From positions 21,717 through 85,716 of the forward strand of contig JAAFJP010000029.1 in the NCBI GenBank assembly GCA_013298125.1: a DNA stretch of 64,000 nt. The letters run 5' to 3'. This DNA is from Cytophagales bacterium (lineage in GTDB: Bacteria; Bacteroidota; Bacteroidia; Cytophagales; Spirosomataceae). The notes beneath the pieces were generated by a model. It was not told the DNA's origin. It did not search any database and saw nothing but the letters and a program-made list of their open reading frames with translations. The stretch's first letter is position 1, and each line of letters begins with the position of its first letter. Made by a program: the position numbers and the translations under genes. Shown one piece after another: positions 18,008-26,683 of the stretch.

Positions 18008-19489
18008 TTATCCAACTGAACCTTCCAAAGAAACAGCCAATAATTTTTGGGCTTCTACGGCAAATTCCATTGGTAGTTGATTCAAAACCTCCTTAGCATA
18101 TCCATTGACAATCAATGCCACGGCTGCCTCTGTTGAAATTCCTCTTTGATTACAGTAAAACAATTGGTCTTCCCCAATTTTTGAAGTCGTTGCTTCGTGT
18201 TCTACGGTAGCCGTTTTATTTTTAACCTCTATATACGGGAATGTATGAGCTCCGCAACGGTCACCCATCAAAAGGGAATCACATTGTGAGAAATTACGTG
18301 CATTATCCGCCCGTTTCATCACTTCCACTAAACCTCTATATGAATTATGCGACTTACCCGCCGAAATACCTTTTGATACAATTCTTGACTTCGTATTCTT
18401 TCCAATATGAATCATTTTTGTACCTGTATCGGCCTGTTGCATATTGTTAGTAACAGCAACAGAATAAAACTCTCCAATTGAATTATCGCCTTTCAAGATG
18501 ACTGAGGGGTATTTCCATGTAATTGCCGAACCTGTCTCTACTTGTGTCCAAGAGATTTTTGAGTTATCTCCATCACAAATACCACGTTTCGTTACGAAGT
18601 TATAAATTCCACCTTTTCCGTCTTTATCACCTGGATACCAGTTCTGAACGGTTGAATATTTTACCTCCGCACCCGCATGAGCAAAAATCTCAACGGTTGC
18701 AGCATGAAGTTGGTTTTCGTCACGCATCGGTGCTGTACAACCTTCCAAATAACTTACATAAGAACCTTCGTCCGCAACAATCAAAGTACGCTCAAACTGA
18801 CCTGTATTTGCTGCATTTATTCTGAAATAAGTTGATAATTCCATTGGACAACGAACGCCTTTGGGAATATAACAAAACGAACCATCCGAAAAAACAGCCC
18901 CGTTGAGTGCCGCAAAGAAATTATCTTTAACAGGAACAACCGAACTCAAATATTTTTTAACTAATTCTGGATGTTCCTGAATCGCCTCTGAAATAGAACA
19001 GAAAATGATTCCTCTTTTTGCCAAATCCGCCTTAAATGTTGTTCCCACAGAAACAGAGTCAATCACAGCATCAACAGCGATGCCTGACAATTCTTTCTCC
19101 TCTCCATCTTTCACATTCAATAAACGCTTTTGTTCTGTCAAAGAGATACCTAATTTCTCAAAAGTTGCTCTCAATTCAGGGTCAATATCATCCATTGATT
19201 CAACAACCTTGGCTGCCTTTGGGGCAGAATAATATTTAATTGACTGATAATCAACGGGAGTATAATTCACATTCGACCATTTCGGTTCTTTCATGCCCAA
19301 CCATACGTTATAGGCATTCAAGCGGTATTCCAACATCCATTCAGGCTCATTTTTTTTCGCCGAAAGTTGTCGAACCGTCTCTTCACTCAATCCAATCGGA
19401 AATTCATCGGCATCAAAATCATTGTGAAAACCGTATTTGTACTCCGAGGAGGTTACTTCTTCTAAAATATCTATTTCTTCCTTTGCCAT
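18008..19489 (-). CDS. sufB: Fe-S cluster assembly protein SufB
   Basis: 493 residues, typical SufB length. The family segments are present: [78 protein letters not shown] and [16 protein letters not shown], with the C-terminal [17 protein letters not shown]. SufB is the scaffold of the SufBC2D complex that builds Fe-S clusters in the cytosol. No sufC, sufD or sufS follows here: downstream is a terminator and a palindrome, so sufB seems to be transcribed alone, or is the last gene of a unit whose other genes are elsewhere. Confidence 0.97.
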   Translation of the reverse strand: MAKEEIDILEEVTSSEYKYGFHNDFDADEFPIGLSEETVRQLSAKKNEPEWMLEYRLNAYNVWLGMKEPKWSNVNYTPVDYQSIKYYSAPKAAKVVESMDDIDPELRATFEKLGISLTEQKRLLNVKDGEEKELSGIAVDAVIDSVSVGTTFKADLAKRGIIFCSISEAIQEHPELVKKYLSSVVPVKDNFFAALNGAVFSDGSFCYIPKGVRCPMELSTYFRINAANTGQFERTLIVADEGSYVSYLEGCTAPMRDENQLHAATVEIFAHAGAEVKYSTVQNWYPGDKDGKGGIYNFVTKRGICDGDNSKISWTQVETGSAITWKYPSVILKGDNSIGEFYSVAVTNNMQQADTGTKMIHIGKNTKSRIVSKGISAGKSHNSYRGLVEVMKRADNARNFSQCDSLLMGDRCGAHTFPYIEVKNKTATVEHEATTSKIGEDQLFYCNQRGISTEAAVALIVNGYAKEVLNQLPMEFAVEAQKLLAVSLEGSVG

Positions 19490-19542
19490 TTTATTGGTCT
19501 AAAAAATTGGTTTGTGGTTATGAAAATTCATTCATTAGCCTA

Positions 19543-19550
19543 CAAAATTA
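19543..19550 (-). promoter_or_regulatory. Probable -7 element upstream of sufB
   Basis: Minus-strand TAATTTTG, matching TAnnTTTG, about 54 bp upstream of the sufB ATG. No clear -33 element. Confidence 0.4.
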
Positions 19551-19602
19551 ACTCTAAAACACGTAGAATAGTTCTCTTGTTTAGAATTTTTCTATTTTAG
19601 CT

Positions 19603-19680
19603 TAATTACAGTAGCTCGAAGTGGCACTTCGAGAATTGGAGTACAATTTCTCGAAGTACCACTTCGAGCTACTGTAATTA
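19603..19680. repeat. Palindrome overlapping the 3' end of the lrp gene
   Basis: Arms TAATTACAGTAGCTCGAAGT and its reverse complement, with internal CTCGAAGTGGCACTTCGAG hairpins. The right end supplies part of the stop region of the Lrp gene (stop at 19678-19680). Confidence 0.9.
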
Positions 19681-20148
19681 TATAGAAAAAGGCACAGGAC
19701 GATTCAAAGACTCTTCCAAAGAAATAAAAGTCTCCGTTCGTTGAATGCCTTGCACTTTTTGAATTTTATCATGCAAAACCTCACGAAGATGCACGGTGTC
19801 ACGACAAACGATTTTAGCAAAAATTGAATAAATCCCTGTCGTATAATTAATACTAATCACTTCGGGGATTTCAGATAATTGTTCTGCCACTTCTTCGTAG
19901 AGGGAACTTTTATCTAAGTATATCCCCAAAAATGCCGATATGTCCCAACCTAATTTAGTATGGTCAATCACCAACTGAGAACCAACTACAATACCAGCTT
20001 CCTCCATTTTGGTCATACGTACATGGACAGTTCCGCCCGATACATGGATTTTTTTTCCGATTTCGGTATATGGCATATTGGCGTTTTTCATCAAAAGGCT
20101 CAATATTTTCATATCCACCTCGTCGATTGTTATGTTTTTGTTTATCAT
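19678..20148 (-). CDS. Lrp/AsnC-family transcriptional regulator
   Basis: 156 residues: N-terminal winged helix (IDEVDMKILSLLMKNANMPYTEIGKKIHVSGGTVHVRMTKMEEAGIV) and C-terminal RAM/effector domain (GWDISAFLGIYLDK, EVISINYTTGIYSIFAKIVC, IQRTETFISLEESLNRPV). These proteins form octamers and respond to amino acids. The target is not evident; it is transcribed alone towards sufB. Confidence 0.93.
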   Translation of the reverse strand: MINKNITIDEVDMKILSLLMKNANMPYTEIGKKIHVSGGTVHVRMTKMEEAGIVVGSQLVIDHTKLGWDISAFLGIYLDKSSLYEEVAEQLSEIPEVISINYTTGIYSIFAKIVCRDTVHLREVLHDKIQKVQGIQRTETFISLEESLNRPVPFSI

Positions 20149-20160
20149 ACATTACTTTTT

Positions 20161-20220
20161 GTCATTCCAACGAAGGAGGAAACTGTTAAATACTCAGTTT
20201 CCTCCTTAGTCGGAATGACA
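20161..20220. repeat. GTCATTCC-type palindrome upstream of lrp
   Basis: GTCATTCCAACGAAGGAGGAAACTG pairs with its imperfect complement CAGTTTCCTCCTTAGTCGGAATGAC around an 8-nt centre, within the leader of the Lrp gene. Confidence 0.88.
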
Positions 20221-20357
20221 AATTAAAAATTTGTTAAAAATTGCCATTGAAAAATTCTCAAAATAAAAGCTATTCTCAAATAAGAATTTTTATTTTTCAT
20301 AACAAATATAGTAAATTTTTAAAAATATTGTAAATTTTATTATTTTTTTATCAAAAA

Positions 20358-20389
20358 TTTGCAATATAAATACCAATGTACTAATTTTG
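20358..20389 (+). promoter_or_regulatory. Complete Bacteroidota promoter for the tRNA-like gene
   Basis: -33 TTTG at 20358-20361, a 20-nt spacer, and -7 TAATTTTG at 20382-20389. It is an exact match to the TTTG / TAnnTTTG consensus and places a transcript start just before the RNA at 20414. Confidence 0.75.
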
Positions 20390-20413
20390 TCATGTCGTAA
20401 AGGCAATCATACT

Positions 20414-20575
20414 GTAGGGTGATGAAATTTGGCAGACGTACCCTCCTGTCTCGGGGGTGGTGAACATGAAATAAAATTAGTATAATGCCTATCGCAAGAT
20501 AGACTGGGGTGGACCACCGCTTTTTGTACTATATCTAATCACACCGTGGAGGTTCGAGTCCTTCTCCTACAGCCA
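20414..20575 (+). ncRNA. Atypical tRNA-like RNA (class II tRNA form with ~75-nt insert in the variable arm)
   Basis: All tRNA parts can be drawn: acceptor TGTAGGG (20414-20420) pairs with TCCTACA (20565-20571); G at position 73 and an encoded CCA end at 20575; a Leu-like D arm (ATGAAATTTGGCAG..CGT); a C-rich/G-rich anticodon stem (20442-20446 with 20454-20458), loop CTGTCTC; a T arm GGAGG-TTCGAGT-CCTTC (20548-20564). The variable arm starts TGTGA (20459-20463), closes with TCACA (20539-20543) and holds 75 nt, including a GCAA-tetraloop hairpin (20489-20502) and GGTG/CACC (20508-20518). Without those 75 nt it is 87 nt, a normal Leu/Ser class length. The putative anticodon GUC with U37 is odd, so amino-acid identity is uncertain. 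A strong promoter precedes it and terminators follow. It could be a variant tRNA, a tRNA with an unusual intron, or a tRNA-derived regulatory RNA. Confidence 0.7.
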
Positions 20576-20651
20576 ATTATTTGAATATTTGAGGATAAAT
20601 ATTTTGATAAAAACTCATTAATTTATTACCTTTATTCTCAAATTATCAAAA

Positions 20652-20672
20652 AGACTACTTTCTATGTAGTCT
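20652..20672 (+). terminator. Stem-loop downstream of the tRNA-like gene
   Basis: AGACTAC-loop-GTAGTCT followed by an interrupted T-rich stretch. It is a possible weak terminator. Confidence 0.5.
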
Positions 20673-20709
20673 AATTTGGTTTTTAGTTTGTTGATGAAGT
20701 GTAATTCAG

Positions 20710-20739
20710 AAAAGCAGTCTCGTTGAGGTTGCTTTTTTT
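20710..20739 (+). terminator. Rho-independent terminator
   Basis: AAAAGCA...TGCTTTTTTT with an imperfect inner stem and a 7-T run. Confidence 0.6.
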
Positions 20740-20762
20740 GTGTTTTAAGGGTTTGGACATGG

Positions 20763-20796
20763 AAACGGCTTTGCAGGTTGAATTGCAAAGCCGTTT
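20763..20796. terminator. Terminator hairpin between convergent transcripts
   Basis: AAACGGCTTTGCA and TGCAAAGCCGTTT pair perfectly around 8 nt, followed by a T-rich tract on the plus strand. It lies in the gap next to the stop of the minus-strand gene at 20810. Confidence 0.8.
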
Positions 20797-20809
20797 TGTT
20801 TTTGGATTT

Positions 20810-21328
20810 TCATTCTTTTAGCCATGGACGCTTAATAGGTAGTATTTTTTTCTCCTTTGAAATAGGTTTGATTGTAGGTGGGACATTTTCAGAAGTATTT
20901 AATTCTGTCCCAATTCTACTGTAATTAACACTTTCATCTACATTCTTGAAAACTAATTTAAACCAGTCAATTAACTCTACAAAAATATTATCCCCATAAG
21001 GTATTGGCATATTTATATTTTCAATTACCCCATCTGAAAAAAGATAATGATCACAGCTAAAACACAATTCAAAAGTCTTTACAACCTGACCATTATTATC
21101 TCGCCAAATCAGCACATCTCTATATATGGCTGCACACATCCAGTCTGCATCTAACTTTTTAGGGAATAGGCTTATTTTCTCAGATAACTCTGTGAAATCA
21201 ATATCTTTTAATTCAATTTCATATTCAGGATTGAACTTAAAATTACCATCAGGATTTAAAAAGCTACTGTAATAGTTATCTTTCGTTGGCTCAAAATGTA
21301 TTGCAAAAATTTTCAACTCACTTTCCAT
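20810..21328 (-). CDS. Hypothetical protein
   Basis: 172 residues, acidic, no signal or membrane segment. The N-terminus reads MESELKIFAIHFEPTKDNYYSSFL; the middle has FELCFSCDHYLFSDGVIENI, and the C-terminal 35 residues are Pro/Lys-rich (IKPISKEKKILPIKRPWLKE). I do not recognise a family. Its size, acidity and Trp/Phe-rich composition are reminiscent of immunity or SMI1-like proteins, but no toxin neighbour is visible, so this is only a remark. It begins 21 bp downstream of the CocE-type hydrolase gene on the same strand. Confidence 0.6.
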   Translation of the reverse strand: MESELKIFAIHFEPTKDNYYSSFLNPDGNFKFNPEYEIELKDIDFTELSEKISLFPKKLDADWMCAAIYRDVLIWRDNNGQVVKTFELCFSCDHYLFSDGVIENINMPIPYGDNIFVELIDWFKLVFKNVDESVNYSRIGTELNTSENVPPTIKPISKEKKILPIKRPWLKE

Positions 21329-21349
21329 GATTTATATTTTTATGTCAGT

Positions 21350-23233
21350 TTACTCTAATACCCCTATCCTCAAATAACTCTCCGCCCCCTTCTGGTGATA
21401 AACCCTATGCGTAGCCTTCTGATAATCAGACGATTCAGCCTTGAAAATGTCCATAAACTTCTGAGGGTTTCGATCTGCCCAAGGGAAACATGAACTCTGG
21501 ATTTGTACCATGACTCGATGTCTTTTTTTGAAAGTATGCAGCACATCTTGTAATTCCACCTTCACGTCCGTTACTTGATTTGGCACAAAAGGCTCAGGTT
21601 TTGAAACATCATTTCTATATTTTCCTCTAATAATTTCTGACCGAACTAATTGTTGATAATTGCCAAAAACAACTTCTGATTTTGGGGCTGGATTTTCAGT
21701 ATCTTGTGGGTAAACATCAATTACTTTCACGACCCAATCAGCATCTGTACCAGTGGTTGATACTTTCAAAAACGCCTTAATTTCGCCTGAAAGGGTCATT
21801 TCTTTCTCTAAAACATCCGTTTGAAAACTTACCACGTCTGGGCGTGAATAAGCAAAACGCTGATCATCCACCATGTACGAAGACGAAAATCCGTCGGTGA
21901 TTTTTGAGTAAAAAGGTACTGGACGATTAGGGTCTGAAAGGTATTCTGTTGAAGTATTTTCAGTTTGTGGATTATCAAAACTCAATTTGCCATTCGCTTG
22001 AAAATACAAAGATTTCTCCTTTGTTCCTTTCGCTGGATAAGTATCAAAAGTACGCCATTTGTTTGTTCCCGTTTCAAAAAGCGTTGCTTCTGGCAAATCA
22101 AGAGGTTTTGAATCATCAATTAGATAATGACGGAAAAATTTTGCTTCAATATTCTCTTGATAATAAGGTGAAACTTTTGAGCCAAAATCAATATCTCCGA
22201 GCGTTTGTCCAGAAGGTCCAGACCAACCACCATGATCCCAAGGTCCAACCACAAAGATATTTTTGATGTTTGGATTTTGCTTTTCGATGGCTTTGTAAGT
22301 ATTGAATGTACCGTACAAATCTTGCTCATCGTACCACCCTCCTACAACCATCACGGCGTGTTTGATATTTTTGAGATGAGGTAAAATATTACGCATCTTC
22401 CAATGCTCATCATAGTCTGGATGCTCAAAATTTTCGTGATAATATGAGTTCCTACCTTTGTAAAAGCCTTCCTCCGAATTTTTAGTCGTTTTAACTTCAT
22501 TCAAATAAAAGTCATACCCATCTGGATTATTTGTTTCAAAATAAACTGGTGGACTGGTTGTAGTAGGCTTCGATTGGTCTTGGAAATAATTATAAAAACC
22601 AAAGTTTGCCGCAATCATAAATGCACCATTATGAAAAGCATCATCACGCCATAAATCCGCCATTGGGGCTTGTGGAGAAGACGCTTTCAAGGCTGGATGC
22701 TCAGAAACCGAACCCGCCGAAGTGAAAAATCCAGGGTAAGAAATACCCCACTGACCGACTTTGCCATTATTATTTTTGATATTTTTTATAAGCCAATCTA
22801 TTGTATCGTAGGTATCTGAGGCCTCATCAATATCGGTTTTCGCTTTCTTATTATCAAGATGCGGAGTCATTTCTACAAACTTCCCCTCGGATGCCCAGCG
22901 ACCTCTAACATCCTGATATACAACAATATAATTATCTCGAAGCATAAAAGGATTAGGCGTAATTCTCTTCTTAAATTTATTTACCCCATATGGCTGACAC
23001 GTGTAAGGCGTGCGTTGCATGATGATTGGAAACTTCTTGGTCATGTCTTTTGGGGCATAGATTTGGGTAAAAAGTTTAACGCCATCTCGCATCTGAACCA
23101 TGATTTCGGTTTTGGTATAATTCTGTCTCACATACGCACTATCTTGCGAAACAGTAAACGGATAAGGCGAATCATTTTTTTGTGCCTGAACGAAGGCTGG
23201 AATAAGTAAAAAGAGGATGAATAGTTTTTTCAT
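21350..23233 (-). CDS. CocE/NonD-family alpha/beta-hydrolase (X-Pro dipeptidyl-peptidase S15 type)
   Basis: 627 residues with signal peptide (MKKLFILFLLIPAFVQAQ), so exported. The S15 alpha/beta-hydrolase domain has the nucleophile motif GQWGISYPGF (Ser at about 166), catalytic Asp region VVGGWYDEQDLYGTF and His in VGPWDHGGWSG (about 333), followed by the C-terminal jelly-roll (SSSYMVDDQRFAYSRPDVVSFQTDVL, KRHRVMVQIQSSCFPWADRNP). Relatives are alpha-amino-acid ester hydrolases, glutaryl-7-ACA acylases or cocaine esterase; natural substrates are usually peptides or amino-acid esters. Confidence 0.93.
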   Translation of the reverse strand: MKKLFILFLLIPAFVQAQKNDSPYPFTVSQDSAYVRQNYTKTEIMVQMRDGVKLFTQIYAPKDMTKKFPIIMQRTPYTCQPYGVNKFKKRITPNPFMLRDNYIVVYQDVRGRWASEGKFVEMTPHLDNKKAKTDIDEASDTYDTIDWLIKNIKNNNGKVGQWGISYPGFFTSAGSVSEHPALKASSPQAPMADLWRDDAFHNGAFMIAANFGFYNYFQDQSKPTTTSPPVYFETNNPDGYDFYLNEVKTTKNSEEGFYKGRNSYYHENFEHPDYDEHWKMRNILPHLKNIKHAVMVVGGWYDEQDLYGTFNTYKAIEKQNPNIKNIFVVGPWDHGGWSGPSGQTLGDIDFGSKVSPYYQENIEAKFFRHYLIDDSKPLDLPEATLFETGTNKWRTFDTYPAKGTKEKSLYFQANGKLSFDNPQTENTSTEYLSDPNRPVPFYSKITDGFSSSYMVDDQRFAYSRPDVVSFQTDVLEKEMTLSGEIKAFLKVSTTGTDADWVVKVIDVYPQDTENPAPKSEVVFGNYQQLVRSEIIRGKYRNDVSKPEPFVPNQVTDVKVELQDVLHTFKKRHRVMVQIQSSCFPWADRNPQKFMDIFKAESSDYQKATHRVYHQKGAESYLRIGVLE

Positions 23234-23254
23234 ACGTTTGTTGTTTTGACTTTG

Positions 23255-23315
23255 CCACTAAGGCACGAAGGCACAAAGTTTTAAATCTTGGAGACTTCGT
23301 GCCTTGGTGGCAATT
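23255..23315. repeat. GGCACGAAG-type palindrome
   Basis: TTGCCACTAAGGCACGAAG pairs with CTTCGTGCCTTGGTGGCAA. A related element with the same consensus flanks the nested repeat at 33270-33535. Confidence 0.85.
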
Positions 23316-23392
23316 TCTATTTGTTGATAAGAAAATTTAAGCGAATTAATGACAATTTACAGAAAAGCACCCAAAAGCTAAACTTCATTGAG

Positions 23393-23400
23393 TAATTTTG
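23393..23400 (+). promoter_or_regulatory. Possible -7 element for the his cluster
   Basis: TAATTTTG, 115 bp upstream of the hisG start. The resulting leader would carry the GGTGAACGG repeats at 23406-23436. No matching -33 TTTG at the usual spacing. Confidence 0.35.
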
Positions 23401-23405
23401 TTGTG

Positions 23406-23436
23406 CGGTGAACGGTAAACGGTGAACGGTGAACGA
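23406..23436 (+). repeat. Short GGTGAACGG/GGTAAACGG tandem repeats
   Basis: Four units of about 7-9 bp in the hisG leader. The same unit recurs in quantity on both sides of 35653-35815. Confidence 0.75.
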
Positions 23437-23514
23437 TTTAAGGGATTGCAAAACCTTTATCTACTAATCTCTAAGTGTTAATTGTTAATTGCTTTAATTG
23501 TTAATTGATAAATC

Positions 23515-24378
23515 GTGAATAATACAATTTTAAGAATTGCCGTCCAAAAATCTGGACGATTGAGTGATGATTCTCTCAACCTTTTTAAAGAATGTGGCAT
23601 TAAATTCGACAATGGAGCGGGTAAATTAAAGGCTACTTCATCTAACTTTCCTGCCGAATTTTTGTTTCTTAGAGACGACGATATTCCTGGATACGTAGAA
23701 GATGGCGTGGCGGATATTGGCATTGTGGGGCAGAATGTTCATGTGGAATCTCATAAAAATGTATCAGAAGTAAAACTTTTAGGCTTCTCAAAATGTCGTT
23801 TATCTATTGCCATTCCTCGGGGAGAGACTTATAACTCAATTCAAGATTTAGAAGGAAAAGACATTGCGACTTCTTATCCAATTATCTTAGGTAACTATCT
23901 GAAAGAGAACGGAGTAACGGCTCATATCCACGAAATTTCGGGTTCGGTTGAGATTGCTCCAAGCATTGGATTGGCTCATGCGGTTTGTGATATTGTGTCT
24001 TCAGGTGGAACACTTTTGAGCAATGGTTTGAAAGAAGTTGAAAAGATTTTCTTCTCGCAAGCCATAATGATTGGTTGCCCGACGATGAGCCAAGAAAAGC
24101 AAGAAATTTTGAATCAAATTTTATTCAGAATCGATGCAGTTCAACGAGCGAAGAACAATAAATATGTGGTTTTGAATACGAAAAATGAGAATATTGAAGC
24201 GATTTCAAAACTTTTGCCTGGCATGAAATCGCCATCGGTTATTCCATTGGCACAATCGGGTTGGTCGGCGATGAGCTCAGTAATTAATGAAAATGATTTT
24301 TGGCAAAATATTGAGAAACTCCGTGAGGCAGGTGCTGAGGGAATTTTGGTGATGCCGATTGAGAAGATGATTTATTAA
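23515..24378 (+). CDS. hisG: ATP phosphoribosyltransferase
   Basis: 287 residues from a GTG start. It is the long, HisZ-independent form: catalytic domains with LRIAVQKSGRLSDDSLNLFKECG, VEDGVADIGIVGQNVH, DIATSYPIILGNYLKENG and IVSSGGTLLSNGLKEVE, then a C-terminal ACT-like regulatory domain (GMKSPSVIPLAQSGWSAMSSVI). It makes phosphoribosyl-ATP, the first step of histidine synthesis, and is usually feedback-inhibited by histidine through the C-terminal domain. First gene of a run hisG-HAD-hisD-Uma2-hisC with 3-12 bp gaps. Confidence 0.96.
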   Translation: MNNTILRIAVQKSGRLSDDSLNLFKECGIKFDNGAGKLKATSSNFPAEFLFLRDDDIPGYVEDGVADIGIVGQNVHVESHKNVSEVKLLGFSKCRLSIAIPRGETYNSIQDLEGKDIATSYPIILGNYLKENGVTAHIHEISGSVEIAPSIGLAHAVCDIVSSGGTLLSNGLKEVEKIFFSQAIMIGCPTMSQEKQEILNQILFRIDAVQRAKNNKYVVLNTKNENIEAISKLLPGMKSPSVIPLAQSGWSAMSSVINENDFWQNIEKLREAGAEGILVMPIEKMIY

Positions 24379-24381
24379 AAA

Positions 24382-24786
24382 ATGAAACGTCTTTATATTG
24401 ATATAGATGGAGTTTTACTCACAACGAAACAAATTAGACCAGCCGAGAATGTCTCTGTTTTTTTAGATTTCATTTCTACTAATTTTGAATGTCTTTGGCT
24501 TACAACTCATTGTAAGGGATTAGAGAATAATTCCATTAAATATCTTTCAAATTACCTCAATATCAATGATTTAGAAAAGATAAAAACATTCAAAGAGACA
24601 AATTGGGATGCTTTAAAAACTGATGGAATTGATTTTGAGAGTGATTTTTATTGGTTAGACGATTATCCATTTGAATCCGAAATCTTGGTTTTGAAGTCAT
24701 TAAATTTGGAAAACAGGCTATTAAAAGTAGAACTTAACGGTGAGAAAAACCTTGAATGGATTATGAAATTTTTACAAGAAAAATAG
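24382..24786 (+). CDS. HAD-like small hydrolase within the his cluster
   Basis: 134 residues. The N-terminus MKRLYIDIDGVLLTTKQ carries a HAD motif I (DIDGV), and FECLWLTTHCKG looks like motif II (Thr); DFYWLDDYPF near residue 93 may be motif IV. It is a short, capless HAD. It lies 3 bp after hisG and 3 bp before hisD, so it is translated with them. It is not the standard histidinol-phosphate phosphatase (HisB N-domain or HisN), though such a role is possible and I cannot exclude it. Confidence 0.75.
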   Translation: MKRLYIDIDGVLLTTKQIRPAENVSVFLDFISTNFECLWLTTHCKGLENNSIKYLSNYLNINDLEKIKTFKETNWDALKTDGIDFESDFYWLDDYPFESEILVLKSLNLENRLLKVELNGEKNLEWIMKFLQEK

Positions 24787-24789
24787 TAA

Positions 24790-26046
24790 ATGAAAATTAT
24801 AAAATATCCCAATAATTCAGAATACAAAGCAATATTAACTCGACCTACCCAAGATATTTCGGTGATTGAGGAAAGAGTTTTGCCTATTCTGAAAAAAGTA
24901 AAAGCCGAAGGAGATTCCGCCATTCGTGAATATGCTTTACAGTTTGATAATGTATTTTTGGATTCATTAGAAGTCCCTCAAAGCGATATTCAAAATGCAG
25001 AAAGCAAACTCACTGAGGACTTAAAAAGTGCCATTAAACAAGCCTACGCTAACATTTATAAATTTCACGAAGCCCAAAAATCTGTTCCAGAGAAAATTGA
25101 AACGATGACTGGCGTAACCTGTTGGCGAAAATCAGTGGGTATTGATAAAGTGGGTTTATACGTCCCAGGCGGAACTGCACCACTGTTTTCAACGGTTTTG
25201 ATGCTGGGAATTCCTGCCAAAATTGCGGGTTGTCGTGAGGTGGTTTTGTGTACGCCTTCCAATCATCCAGCCATTTATTTTGCGGCTCAATTGTGTGGTA
25301 TTTCCAAAATTTTCAGAGTCGGCGGTTCACAAGCGATTGCTGCAATGGCGTACGGAACAGAGAGCATTCCACAAGTTTATAAAATCTTTGGACCTGGTAA
25401 TCAATACGTTACGGCTGCTAAGATGTTGGTTAATAAAGAAGGCGTGGCAATTGATATGCCTGCGGGACCTTCGGAAGTAGCGGTTTATGCCGATGATTCA
25501 GCCAATCCAGTTTTTGTGGCGGCAGATTTATTGTCCCAAGCCGAACATGGCATTGACTCACAGGTTTTGATAGTTTCTACTTCTGAAAAGATGATAGAAT
25601 CTGTAAATCAAGAACTTACAAAACAAGTTTCCGTTTTACCAAGAGCTGAATTTGCCTCAAAAGCTCTCGAAAATTCACAGGCAGTTTTAGTCGAAAGTCA
25701 AGAAATCGCCTTGGAAATGTTGAATGAATATGCGGCGGAACATTTGATTATGTCGATAGAAAATGCCGAAGAAGTTTCTGAAAAAATATACAACGCAGGT
25801 TCAATTTTCTTAGGTAACTATACGCCCGAATCTGCGGGTGATTATGCCTCTGGAACAAATCATACCTTGCCAACCAATGGTTATGCAAAAGCCTATTCTG
25901 GGGTTAGTTTGGACAGTTTTATGAAGAAAATAACCGTTCAGAATATCACCCAAGAAGGCATTAAAAATATAGGAAAAACAATTATCGAAATGGCAACGGC
26001 AGAGTCTTTGGAGGCTCATGCAAATGCTGTTCGGGTAAGGTTATAA
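24790..26046 (+). CDS. hisD: Histidinol dehydrogenase
   Basis: 418 residues, normal length. Family signatures include VGLYVPGGTAPLFSTVLMLGIPAKIAGC, KIFGPGNQYVTAAKMLV, IDMPAGPSEVAVYAD, DLLSQAEHGIDSQV (zinc ligand and active site) and EYAAEHLIMSIENAE with the catalytic Glu-His pair. It oxidises histidinol to histidine in two NAD-dependent steps. Located between the HAD gene and the Uma2 gene. Confidence 0.97.
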   Translation: MKIIKYPNNSEYKAILTRPTQDISVIEERVLPILKKVKAEGDSAIREYALQFDNVFLDSLEVPQSDIQNAESKLTEDLKSAIKQAYANIYKFHEAQKSVPEKIETMTGVTCWRKSVGIDKVGLYVPGGTAPLFSTVLMLGIPAKIAGCREVVLCTPSNHPAIYFAAQLCGISKIFRVGGSQAIAAMAYGTESIPQVYKIFGPGNQYVTAAKMLVNKEGVAIDMPAGPSEVAVYADDSANPVFVAADLLSQAEHGIDSQVLIVSTSEKMIESVNQELTKQVSVLPRAEFASKALENSQAVLVESQEIALEMLNEYAAEHLIMSIENAEEVSEKIYNAGSIFLGNYTPESAGDYASGTNHTLPTNGYAKAYSGVSLDSFMKKITVQNITQEGIKNIGKTIIEMATAESLEAHANAVRVRL

Positions 26047-26058
26047 TTCAAATTTATC

Positions 26059-26679
26059 ATGGTACAAACAGCTGAATTACTTGATTCAATTCGTGAAAGG
26101 CTATTAACAGAGCCTTTTATCAGAATCCCTGCGTCAGTAGAGGAATACGAAAGTGTTGCTGATGAGTGGGATTTGAAAATTGAATATCATAACGAAGAAA
26201 TTATTGCTACGATGGGAAAAGTTACCCCAAATCATTCAAAATTATCCTTTTTAATAGGAGTAATTTTACACAACTTTTATGCAACTTTTGATAATGAATT
26301 TGAAATTATGGAAAGTGGAGCTTGTGTTCATATTCCAACCCTCAAAAGTTACTACCAACCAGATATGACCGTAGTTGATGGGAAAGTAAAATTAAAAGAA
26401 GGTTCAACATCGGAAATTTTAAATCCATATATAGTCGTTGAAGTCCTTTCAAAAGCAACGCAAGATTTTGATATGAGTGAGAAATTGGTGAATTACAAAG
26501 CCATCGAAACTATCAAACAAATCATTTTTGTAGCACAAGATAAACCTTGGATTTCGACTTATACAAGAACTAATGAACCTAATGTTTGGATTAATACAGA
26601 TTATGATTCATTAGAAAACGTAGCAATTATTGACAGCCTAACTGTCTCATTGAAAGACATTTACAAAAAAATATTTTAA
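26059..26679 (+). CDS. Uma2-family (DUF820) restriction-endonuclease-fold protein
   Basis: 206 residues with the Uma2/DUF820 PD-(D/E)xK layout: MGKVTPNHSKLSFLIGVIL, SYYQPDMTVVDGKVKL with the acidic active-site Asp, and NPYIVVEVLSKATQDFDMSEKLVNYKAI (E-x-L in place of ExK), then IIFVAQDKPWISTYTR. Uma2 proteins are numerous in cyanobacteria and Bacteroidota and mostly uncharacterised. Here it lies 12 bp after hisD and 4 bp before hisC, an unexpected insertion into a biosynthetic operon. Confidence 0.85.
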   Translation: MVQTAELLDSIRERLLTEPFIRIPASVEEYESVADEWDLKIEYHNEEIIATMGKVTPNHSKLSFLIGVILHNFYATFDNEFEIMESGACVHIPTLKSYYQPDMTVVDGKVKLKEGSTSEILNPYIVVEVLSKATQDFDMSEKLVNYKAIETIKQIIFVAQDKPWISTYTRTNEPNVWINTDYDSLENVAIIDSLTVSLKDIYKKIF

Positions 26680-26683
26680 AATT

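Noticed and set aside
18241..19551. Several plus-strand ORFs of 60-103 codons opposite sufB
   Set aside because: Antisense shadows of a highly conserved gene; composition shows no coding signal.
20414..20575. tmRNA or group I intron
   Set aside because: tmRNA starts GGGGCUG, is about twice as long and has a tag frame, none of which is seen. A 75-nt insert is too short for a group I intron and its position (variable arm) is wrong.
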